Below, in pieces: positions 27,201 to 38,000 of a stretch of 64,000 nt of DNA; position 1 is the first letter of the stretch; each line of letters begins with the position of its first letter. The stretch covers positions 58,874,567 to 58,938,566 of the forward strand of contig NC_091135.1 in the NCBI RefSeq assembly GCF_041381155.1, in the 5' to 3' direction. The notes under the pieces are model-generated. The model was given only the letters and a program-made list of their open reading frames with translations, ran no database searches and had not been told where the DNA came from. The translations under genes and the position numbers were made by a program. The stretch comes from Argopecten irradians (taxonomy: Eukaryota; Mollusca; Bivalvia; Pectinida; Pectinidae).

Positions 27201-29907
27201 TATTTATTAATTCTATTCAGTAATCATCAATGTTCTTTTGTGCATTCGTTACTTTAAACATCACGAACTATACTGATGTTGATTTATATTTAGGAGTGAC
27301 TCTCTCAACTAATTTTTATTTTAGATTTGTTCCAAGTTATCGTTGAAGAGAACGAGGACTCTAGGAAGTACTCACTAAGCGGAGAGTATTGGATGATCCT
27401 GTCACCACAAGAACTAAAAATCAAGGCAATGTCAAAGGCCCAAATGTTGTCATGGAAACTATGTAATCTTAAAAGGTTCAACCTAGATCAAAGGGACTCC
27501 AAAGTACTGGTGATCGAATCTGGAGCGTAAGTATGGCGCATTGAAACAAACAATTGTTCTTGTCTATGCATTAATAAAATAAACCCAACATTTTAAGTAA
27601 TTTATTTATGTAGCACGAGTGAAAAACAGGAATGAAAGTTAAATAAAAAAGTTGTACTTTAAACATCAATACAACTGAAAAGTAACGCCAAATTTTACTA
27701 TTTGCAGGAAATCAGACTTCGGCGAGGCCAAATTTATGTTTCGGTCGAGCAATGTCCTTGAGATATTCCAATGCATCAGAAAGAACATAGCACGTGCTGT
27801 GGAAGAACGACATAGGAAGCTATCCACGGGGTCGTTTGAAGGGCGTGGAAGGACTGCATCGGCTTCTAACAGTGAGAAAGGATATAGAATGTTGTTAGAA
27901 AGAAGCAGAGAGGAACTGAATGTATCCAGTGATTCTATCGATAGCTTCAGTGGGACATCAGATAGTACAAGGTTGAGGACTAAAAGTCAAGATAGTCTTC
28001 AAGACATGTCCTCGCGTGAAATATCCCCTCCACCTAAACCTCCACGCTTGCCACAGAAGTCAGAACAAAGTGATAACGATTCTATGTCGAATTGTTATGA
28101 CGAACTCTCACTTCCTTCTGTTACTAAAGTTGACGATGACAAAGAATCGCACCAGATCGTCTCAACAGAGGTTATTCACGATAAGGAAAATCAGCGGTTT
28201 GTGGAAGTGACCCATGACAGTCATGGTTACAGTCACGTTCAGTGCCAGGTCTCGCCAGATTTTAGGGCTAATATCGTGCGTTCAGTGTCAGGGTATGATG
28301 ATGTTGATTTAAGTCCAACTTCTGAGAAAAACAGGATTATTACGAATCTTTTAGATCATCATTCCGATCTAAGATCTGGTTCTGTGAAATCCAATGACTC
28401 CGGTTTTGTGGCATCGTTGAATGCTGATACATCAGACTCTGTGATCCGACCGGCTGTAAGTGGCCTGAAAGCCGGTCATAGGAATAACAGTTCCTTCGAT
28501 AGTGCTATATCGACGTCATCTTGCGTGGAGTCGATCAGTGCCGCAGTCAACGACGTCCTCATCGTCACTGAGTTATCAACGGGCAACAAGACGTACGACA
28601 ACATTGACTCAAACGTCTCTCTTGACCATGGTGATATTTATAGTGATATAAATTCTCATGCCAGCCATGAAAGTCACGAGGAAACCGAGACACAGTACGA
28701 GGATCTTGAAAAGTACAGAAAAGATCTGAATAAATATCTAGGTATGGACCCGCGAGTTAACCCTAAAGATGTGCCGCCTTCTTTACCTGACAGACCTACA
28801 TCGTTACCCATTCGACGGAAAGAGTTCAAGAAAAAGAAGAAAAAGCCGAAATCTGGCAGCAGAAAAGTAACATTTTCTAGATTTTTAAAGGAAAGGAACT
28901 CTGCACATAGCAGAACTGCTTCTGTAACATCAACGTCGTCATCGTCGTCAGTGTCTGATGGCGAAGAGGAGTCGTCCATCCCAAAGATTCCGACATTCCA
29001 AATGTTAAAGAACATGCAGAAGAACACTCTGTATGAACAAACTAGCGTTAATAACGAACAGGTGAATAAGTTCACCGATTCTGCTTCAGACAGTCAGGAC
29101 AAAACCTACCGCAGACATTCATCAGATTCTGTACTTCTTGGATCATCAAGACGTGGGACGGCTTTGTCACGTAATTCAGATTACGCCGAAGTGAAAAGTG
29201 AGCCTAAGAAGACAGTGTCATTTGACTTACTAACGGGAGAACTGCTGGATGATTCTGTAGTTACTACCAGTGGTCACAATGATACCGACATACTGTCTCC
29301 TTACACTTCAGAAACACCCAGTTTTCCTCCAGCTGTTGAAATGTTAGTAGCGGTTGACCTGCCAGAAAACAAATCCAATGAAATCATAATTGACAGTGCG
29401 AAAGGAACACAAGATCCGCTGGTGTTTCGTGCAAAACCTGACGGTAATTTCGTTTGGGATCCTTTTCCAAACATGACAAAACACGATCGTCCGTTGATAG
29501 AGTTCGATAGTAATCAAGACTTAACTCAGACTACGGACGTTAAATCCCATTTGTCACCAGTAACACTAGACACGACATGTTATGAAATTATGATGTCTCC
29601 TACTGAAGGTTCTCACACTATCAATTCATTGGACTTATCAAATATCAAATCGGTTAACAGTCCGATCACTACATCAACGCCAAACTCAAAGTTCGTTGAC
29701 AACATGGACCCATTCAGCATTTTTACTCAGGATAATTCGGCGACGAATTCGGTGCACATCAGGTCACAGTCGTTCGACGCTGTGGTGAGTGATATTACAG
29801 GTGTTACATGTCTGTCGAATGACAACGTTGAAGATCAAACATACATGGACATGTCTAGGGCAAAGCCCCCGGTTGAGGACGAGTATGTCGCACCCTCTAT
29901 GGTTTGA
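21783..29907 (+). CDS. DOK-family docking protein (PH-PTB adaptor)
   Basis: Receptor-proximal adaptor, expected at the inner plasma membrane downstream of tyrosine kinases. Exons 21783-21857, 26369-26675, 27325-27526 and 27708-29907 join in frame to 927 residues. Residues about 5-120 form a PH domain (SGYLQVKQPS, SWKTKWAILHK, C-terminal helix DTVEWAKAFQYIF). Residues 128-232 form an IRS-type PTB domain (DLFQVIVEENEDSRKY, FGEAKFMFRSSNVLEIFQCI). The rest is a disordered Ser-rich tail with a proline SH3-binding site PPPKPPRLPQK (302-312), a basic block KEFKKKKKKPK (566-576), and many acidic-context tyrosines: YDEL 325, YDDV 391, YDNI 491, YSDI 506, YEDL 525, then YAEV and YEIM. The C-terminus has YMDM (907-910, YMxM type) and YVAP (921-924, YxxP type). 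PH-PTB order and YxxP fit DOK; the tail is about twice the length of vertebrate DOK1-3 and YMxM recalls IRS. Exon 1 begins MMSG; the second ATG is equally possible. Confidence 0.87.
22048..22991. repeat. 59-bp minisatellite, about 16 units, in DOK intron 1
   Basis: Each unit contains AAACATGTAAACCTGTATAA, then CCAGAAACTTGGCTATACCG and GCTGAACATGCTGTAATT, with point variants (GTATCAATTAG, CGACTG). It begins about 190 bp after the first DOK donor. No frame across it is taken as coding. Confidence 0.97.
23650..23686. promoter_or_regulatory. Paired CRE-like palindromes in DOK intron 1
   Basis: GACGTCAT near 23651-23658 and TGACGTCA at 23679-23686 lie within 40 bp. A further TGACGTCA is at 25116-25123. 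These match the CREB/ATF site. Function is only inferred from the motif. Confidence 0.3.
23853..24255. repeat. CT-rich minisatellite with a (TC)n core in DOK intron 1
   Basis: Units of roughly 40-46 bp containing CTCTCACTCCCCCATCTCTC and a TTTCTTCCCTAA segment are repeated about seven times. They are followed by a pure (TC)n run at about 24155-24233. The minus-strand Arg/Glu-rich frame across it is an artefact of the repeat. Confidence 0.95.
24256..24415. repeat. Possible retroelement 3' end beside the CT array
   Basis: A segment with the palindromic GAAGTTGTACAACTTGTGCC and ending GGCAATAAAATATGTTTAAA looks like the conserved 3' tail of a dispersed non-LTR or similar element placed after a microsatellite. 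No coding part is visible. Confidence 0.3.
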
Positions 29908-32718
29908 CCTATCAGACTGACGTTAACCATATTATTGCATTCGACAACTGATGTTTATTCTTCTTAGTTATGTAAACATACTTTCCATATTGGAAACGGC
30001 AATCTGTTGGGACGCTTCTGCCGAAAATATGTGGTGCCCACATTTGAACTAAATACAAAGAAACGTAAGAACGTTTTCAATGTAAATTATATGTATCTCA
30101 AATGTTATACTGTTGCTATGTTACAATATAGAATACATTGTCGTCCATTGAAAGTATCATTTTAGAACATCCCATGTTGATAACGTAATGATTTACCTTT
30201 AAAATTATATAAAAAAAGATAAAACAGCTGATTTGTCGATTCGTTATGTAATTGTACTGGTCATTCTATAGTAACCCTTATTTGTATCAGCCACACTTCC
30301 ATATTAAACTAAACTTTTGTTTTGGTAAACAAAATAATAACGGTCCTATATTTCGTCACGGATTTTAAGTTTAATTCGAATTCACCTTGCATAAATCACC
30401 ATTCATAAAGCATAAGAAATTGTTGTTAAAAACACGAGATGCCATCGCCACAATCATATAGTGATAACTCCAAATTTCTGGTCCGTTACAAAATAAATGA
30501 TATTGCTTCTAATGGCATGTTCCCAATATTTTAATATCACTTGGAAATAATAAGCCTTACTACTTTCTCCTTCTAAAACGATACTAAAAAAATCTTTGTG
30601 TTTATCGCTAAGAATATCAGCCTGGCAAACCATCACTTCCTTTGTCTGGTTAATCATAACTTCCTTGAAATTCATATACCGGTATTTTCCTCCACCTCCA
30701 TACTAGCTGTACTTAGTTATCAAGTAGTGGCTTCAGCAACGTACACAAGACACACGAAAAGGAAATGGTGGTGTTTGTGGTGGTTATCTTTTATTGTTGG
30801 AATCAGAAACAGATACATCGGTTATTCGTTTAGTTCGATATCACATTTCCGTTTACAATAATTCATCTCGAGAACATCTTACGTCTAATAGTATAATTCC
30901 TACCTAACCTAAAATGGATATTTATATTGGCTTTTGCTAGACACCAGCCGGTTGTTCAAAGGATGATTAACTAAATCACTTGATTAGTGAAATTTCCATT
31001 TCTAATTTGCTGCATTTTTTAAAATTATATATACACTAAAATCAGCAAGTAAGTAAAGAATTGGGTTCTTAAGAATCTTGTAAAATTGTTATATTTGTAT
31101 TACCAGAAATTATTTTATCTCAATTTAAAGATTGTCGTTAAACTATGATTAGCCTAATCACCTTTTGAACAACTGTTCATTTTGAAAACAGATGTCGCCA
31201 TACAATATCTACAATAACTTGTTACAACCATACATTGATATATTAGCATTTCAATATACCTAAATGCAATTTGTAAGAATAAATTATATTTATATGATTT
31301 CTACAAGTATTATGATAATGTCCAGGTGGAAATAATGGAATTAGTTTTGATGTTATAACCAGTAACATTCATCAGCACTAGACAACAGCACAAGGCTACC
31401 CTGTTTATCAGTTATTGTACAGTGTATCTATGGATATTGTACTTCATCCCAAAAGTAATACTTATACAGAACAATCAAGCATATCGATACATCATTGGGA
31501 TAATTATAGTCATATGCGATAAACAACACAAAGCCTAGCTCTGCTAAACGTATAATGATAATTAAACCATAAAAATAAGTCACTTTTGCTTATCATTAAT
31601 ATTTAATTATAAGATACATAACAAAGCACACTCTGGGATAGTTATAATCCATTATACAGTAAAAAAAACCACAGTAACAATGCATGTGAACACTACATAA
31701 AAGTTCGTTATCCAACGGGTAGACACGATTATAAAACAATACCTCATCAAATGAAATTAAGAAATTTATTCAGTTTTAAACTTTGGACATTATAATGCAA
31801 TTCTATCTACTTATACTTGCTATTCTCTTTTCGTCATCATATACATTTAACATTTTTCGGTATAAAATAAATTTCAGAAGCGTTTAAGTAAATTAATTTA
31901 TCGGTACTTAAAACAATACTTTAAGAGATATCCAATGACCTACAGGCCAAAACTGATTAACATTTATCTTCAATTTGTAAAAGAGTTGTTAAAAGTATGA
32001 GACACCCTAATCCGTATTTATTTAAGGTCGTCTACATAACATCATTATTATTTTACCATACCAAGCATTAACACGTGCGTTTACACGTGCACATTACTAT
32101 GAAGCGCCGTTTATAAATATTGAACACAGTTTCCATATTGTTGTCTTTCATAACATAACTTATTTTGCTAACTGAAGTTTATTTTACAACACAAAATATT
32201 GAATGACATTTAAGTAGTTTGAAAGCATAAATACAATTACTTTTATATCAACCAATAGAAAAGCATATAACATAGATAAACAAAGGTGTCCACACACATA
32301 AAAACATTTTCAACCAATAAAGACATGTGAACAATAACTACATACATATATGTATACACGTAGTTTCCATGGGTAACTTAAAAATACTGGTATCTTAGTA
32401 CGTATATTATGCTAGGTAAACACAATTACATAATCATTAAATCAAACTTTTATATGTATATTTTGGCATTTTAATATCACTCCACAATTTACTTTTACAA
32501 ATTACAGCTTAAATATGTTTAAATAGAGTTGTAATACATCTACACTACTCAACAATATACGGAATGATTTTTTTGCTTGGATTCCTATTCAACACACTGT
32601 AATCTGTCCTTCTACTGGTAAAAGTCCGAGTATAATAGATCCCTCTAAAATTCTACATAACATTGAATAACTTAACAATTCACTTCTGCTCTCAATGACA
32701 AAGAATGATGCTTGTACC
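29908..32718. other. DOK 3' UTR and intergenic sequence
   Basis: AT-rich and without credible exons. The only recognisable unit is the inverted-repeat element at 30949-31175. The DOK and Rab genes are convergent, so this is shared 3' flank. Confidence 0.5.
30949..31175. mobile_element. Short inverted-repeat element, copy 2
   Basis: Left CGGTTGTTCAAAGGATGATT and right TAATCACCTTTTGAACAACT are inverted copies. The interior TTACCAGAAATTATTTTATC matches the element at 11938-12127. The copies differ by internal indels, so they are not recent duplicates. Confidence 0.7.
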
Positions 32719-33316
32719 TTTACTCTAAGATACACTGAATGAGAATTGCCCTCTACTCAAAGAAACATTGAATGAGGTTTGCCCCTCTACTCAAAGATAC
32801 TCTGAATGAGGTTTGCCCCTCTACTGAACGATGCCCTGAAAGAGTTTTGCCCTCCACTCAAAGATACACTGAATGAGGTTTGCCCTTTACTCAAAGATAC
32901 ACTGAATGAGGTTTGCCCTTTACTCAAAGATACACTGAATGAGGTTTGTCCCTTTACTCAAAGATACACTGAATGAGGTTTTCCCTTTACTCAAAGATAC
33001 ACTGAATGAAGTTTGCCCTCCACTCAAAGATACACTGAATGAGGTTTGCCCCTCTCATCAAAGATATAGTGAATGAGGTTTGCCCTTTACTCAAAGATAC
33101 ATCGAATGATGTTTGCACTTTACTCAAAGATACACTGAATGAGGTTTGCCTTTTACTCAAAGATACACTGAATGAGGTTTGTCTCTGCTCAAAGATAAAT
33201 TGAATGATCATTGCTCCTCTATTCAATGATACACTAAACGATGCTTGCCTGTCTGCTTAGGTACACTGAATGAAATTTGCTCCTCTACTCACCGATATAC
33301 CGAGTGAGTTTGCCCC
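32719..33316. repeat. 33-bp minisatellite, about 18 units
   Basis: Units contain CTCAAAGATACACTGAATGA and GGTTTGCCC, and decay toward the right end near 33240-33316. Intergenic. The minus-strand frame across it (KRQTSFSVSLS repeated) reflects the period of 33. Confidence 0.95.
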
Positions 33317-35033
33317 TCTTATTTAACGATATAATGATTTTGTTTTCCCCTTATTCCCTCGATTTTATAATGCAATGAGTTGAGTTTTGCCCCTGTATCC
33401 CTTACTTGTGAATTTTGCCCTATTTACTCAGGAATATACTTGTTCTTCTTTTTATTATAATTTATTAAATTCTAGTCTCGAGTGAAATAGGAAATACATT
33501 GTAATTTTGGTCTAGATTTGATTTCTTTCATTCTGAAGGCACAAAATGAAGGGAAATAAATCTGATAGATCAGAATAGATATTCTATCATACAATATCTA
33601 TTCTCAACTGCATTTGTATATGGTAATGAACTAAAAAGTCTGTATGATCCTATATGTATATATTTACAGTTTGCACTGACATGGACTCAGTAACCATGCT
33701 TTCTAGTATTATCATTATCAGAGTATAATGATAGCACAACACGTGCGGCGATTCCATTGTTACTGGAATAGTCGCCAGCATAGCAACGTGGGATCATGAT
33801 CCCACTTTTAGTGGGAACATAAGAATGACTCGATTGCCATCAGATGTTCAAATATAGGTATTTTAATTAAAAATATAAAACTGTCACGAGAATAAATAAT
33901 ATTCATTTACGTGAAAAACTGTAAATGTAAGGAATAGATTTTTATTTTGTTGAGGTTATGAGGGTATAATGATAATGGAGCCGGGGTTACATAATTTACA
34001 TGTGCTCCATTATCATTATATCCTCATAATCTCAACAAAATGAAAAAATCTATTCCTTAAATAACATTTACCATTTGGCTAATGGAAAATGTTCTTCTAC
34101 CAGTGATCTGGTGATCACATAACACACGAGTTATTGAGGGGTCATAGGTATAGTACTCTAGTGTATCACTGAAATTTAGCATTCCTTTTTTCTGATTCTG
34201 AGATATATACTTCCAGTTCTATTAATCAATATACATTTTAATTATTCCATTCCTGCTACTATTAAAATAACTTTGTTTGGTGACTTAAATTTCATGTTTC
34301 ATGCCTTTCAAATTTGTCTAATCCTAATCATTACAACTCCCAGAAAATATCACCTAATGGAAGACCAATTCACCTTGCAATAAACACTGCTAACAATTTA
34401 TATATAATAATTGTACTTGTCTATGGGATATACTGGTACTATCCAGACAATGATCAACATGTACATGTATTTCTTCAGCTAATGACATAAATACCAAGTC
34501 TCTATATACCTAAATAAGTATGTAAAAGCTGACCAAGATCTAAATATAATCCAACAAAGAAAATTATCCTAGATTATCACTACTTATGACAGTATCGAAT
34601 TTAAAGAAGTTTGCAGGATGTGAAAAGATGAAAAATATCAACATCAGGGGAGATAACACATACATTACATGGACAGACTGCATACAATTAATTTGAGGAC
34701 AACAGTTTTGTTTTAAGAACAAAATAAAATAATATTTAAAAAACTTTTGGATATCATTGCCAAATTCTCTCAGTAGTTGTATTGAATATTATTATTTCAT
34801 AAAAAAGGCTCAGTGATAACATTTTACTGGTATTGTTGATGCTTTGTTCACTGTAATCTTTCATTCTTATGAACATGTTAAAATAGAAGGGAGCAATATA
34901 TGCTTAGTTAAATAATTTAGAACATAATTCATAGCACATATTTGAAGGTATGTTGAAGCTAAAGTGAACATGACAAAATCATGGAATGTTGATGCAGCAA
35001 GTTCCAGGAGACATCTGGATTAGCTAGAATAGC
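33317..35033. other. Intergenic sequence 3' of the Rab gene
   Basis: No exon seen. Holds the fold-back element at 33922-34070 and a decayed relative of the preceding array. The Rab 3' UTR should occupy the right part. Confidence 0.45.
33922..34070. repeat. Fold-back (hairpin) element
   Basis: Left arm AAGGAATAGATTTTTATTTT continuing to ATAATGATAATGGAG, right arm its near-perfect reverse complement from CTCCATTATCATTAT to TCTATTCCTTAA, with a spacer of about 25 bp. The arms are about 55 bp. Resembles a terminal-to-terminal collapsed MITE. Confidence 0.85.
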
Positions 35034-38000
35034 CTACATTATACTAGACCGACTACCCATATCATTCCTTCGTGATCCACCACAACATCTACGTCTCTGG
35101 TCAGAGTCATTGTTCAAATTAATTGTACTATTGTTTATTCTTGATGGCCCCATATCATCTGGAGGTAACTGTCTCGCTGAAAAAGTTGTTGAGTCAAAGT
35201 TAAAAGAGAACAAGTCCTCACTACCTTTTCAATAGGTAATAATGATCTAGTGATTTATAGCTGTTTATGTTCCAATAATACCTGTTTAAAATTTGATGGT
35301 TAAATCTATTATCTGAGATTTTTGTAAAATGTCATCCATTCTAAGCCAACACAAAAATGTAAACAAACCCTTACCTATTTCTGTAAAAAGTTCTGGTACA
35401 TTTACAGCTGTCAAGGCACTCGTTTCTATAAAAATTGCATTCCTCTGTCGGGCATATTCCTCAACATCTGAAACAAGTTTACACACAATAATTTGTGTAC
35501 TGGTATCATACAAGGTCACAGATATAAGAAAGTCATAGACATCCAGTTTCAGTAAGAATATATACGTACCTCTGTAAGGAACCTCCCAAGATCTACATAC
35601 CTTTGTTAGGAACCTCCCAAGATCTACATTCCTCTGTTAGGAACCTTCAAAGATCTACTTACCTCTGTAAGGAACCTCCCAAGATCTACATACCTTTGTA
35701 AGGAACCTACCAAGATCTACGTATACGTACCTTTGTAAGGAACCTCCCAAGATCTACGTAATGTTGTAAGGAACCTCTCAAGATCTACATACCTCTGTAA
35801 GGAAGCTCCCAAGATCTACATACCGTTGTAAGGAAGCTCCCAAGATCTAAGTACCTCTGTAAGGAACCTCCCAAGATCTACGTACCTTTGTAAGAAACCT
35901 CCCAAGATCTACGTACCTTTGTAAGAAACCTCCCAAGATCTACATACTGTTGTAAGGAAGCTCCCAAGATCTACTTACCTTAGTAAGGAACCTCCTAAGA
36001 TCTAAGTACCTCTGTAAGGAACCTCCCAAGATCTATGTACCTCTGTAAGGAACCTCCCAAGATCTACATACCTTTGTAAGAAACCTCCCAAGATCTACGT
36101 ACCTTTGTAAGAAACCTCCCAAGATCTACATACTGTTGTAAGGAAGCTCCCAAGATCTACGTACCTTAGTAAGGAACCTCCTAAGATCTAAGTACCTCTG
36201 TAAGGAACCTCCCAAGATCTACGTACCTCTGTAAGGAAGCTCCCAAGATCTATGTACCTCTGTAAGGAACCTCCCAAGATCTATGTACCTCTGTAAGGAA
36301 CCTCCCAAGATCTACGTACCTCTGTAAGGAACCTCCCAAGATCTATGTACCTCTGTAAGGAACCTCCCAAGATCTACGTACCTCTGTAAGGAACCTCCCA
36401 AGATCTACGTACCTCTGTAAGGAACCTCCCAAGATCTACGTACCTCTGTAAGGAACCTCCCAAGATCTACGTACCTCTGTAAGGAAGCTCCCAAGATCTA
36501 TACTTGTAAGAACCTCCCAAGATCTACTACCGTTGTAAGGAACCTCCAAGATCTACGTACCTTTAAGGAACCTCCCAAGATCTACGTACCTTAGAACAAG
36601 TCCCTCATAAGACCTATAACTGTAAGGAACCTCCAAGATCTACTTGAGAACCTCGTATATGGAACCTCCAAGATCTACACTTTAAGAACCTCCAAGATCT
36701 ATACCTCTGTAAGGAAGCTCCCAAGATCTACATACCTCTGTAAGGAACCTCCCAAGATCTATGTACCTTTGTAAGGAACCTCCCAAGATCTACATACCGT
36801 TGTAAGGAACCTCCAAGAGATCTAAGTACCTTTGAAAGGAACATTCCAAGATCTATGTACCTTTGTAAGTAACCACCCAAGACCTGCCTACCTTTGTGAG
36901 GAACCTCCCAAGATCTACATACCGTTGTAAGGACCCAGAACTCCCAAGATCTATGTACCTTTGTAAGGAACCTCCCAAGATCTACGTACCTTTGTAAGAA
37001 ACCTCCCAAGATCTACATACTGTTGTAAGGAAGCTCCCAAGATCTACTTACCTTAGTAAGGAACCTCCTAAGATCTAAGTACCTTTGTAAGGAACCTCCC
37101 AAGATCTACATACCATTGTAAGGAAGCTCCCATGATATACATACCTCTGTAAGGAAGCTCCCAAGATCTACGTACCTCTGTAAGGAACCTCCCAAGATCT
37201 ATGTACCTCTGTAAGGAACCTACCAAGATCTACATACCGTTGTAAGGAAACTCCCAAGATCTATGTACCTTTGTAAGGAACCTCCCGAGATCTACATGCC
37301 GTTGTAAGGAACCTCCAAAGATCTATGTTCCTCTGTAAGGAACCTCCAAAGATCTACGTACCTCTATAAGGAAGCTCCCAAGATCTACTTACCTTAGTAA
37401 GGAACCTCCTAAGATCTAAGTACCTCTGTAAGGAACCTCCCAAGATCTATGTACCTCTGTAAGGAACCTCCCAAGATCTACATACCTTTGTAAGAAACCT
37501 CCCAAGATCTACATACCTTTGTAAGAAACCTCCAAAGATCTACATACTGTTGTAAGGAAGCTCCCAAGATCTACGTACCTTAGTAAGGAACCTCCTAAGA
37601 TCTAAGTACCTCTGTAAGGAACCTCCCAAGATCTACGTATCTTTGTAAGGAACCTACCAAGATCTATGTACCTCTGTAAGGAAGCTCCCAAGATCTATGT
37701 ACCTCTGTAAGGAAGCTCCCAAGATCTATGTACCTCTGTAAGGAACCTCCCAAGATATACGTACCTCTGTAAGGAAGCTCCCAAGATCTATGTACCTCTG
37801 TAAGGAAGCTCCCAAGATCTACGTACCTCTGTAAGGAACCTCCCAAGATCTATGTACCTCTGTAAGGAACCTACCAAGATCTACATACCGTTGTAAGGAA
37901 CCTCCCAAGATCTACTTACCTTAGTAAGGAACCTCCCAAGATCTATGTACCTTTGTAAGGAACCTCCCGAGATCTACATACCGTTGTAAGGAACCTCCCA

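Noticed and set aside
28674-29075. 133-codon minus-strand frame within DOK exon 4
   Set aside because: Antisense shadow of the large coding exon.
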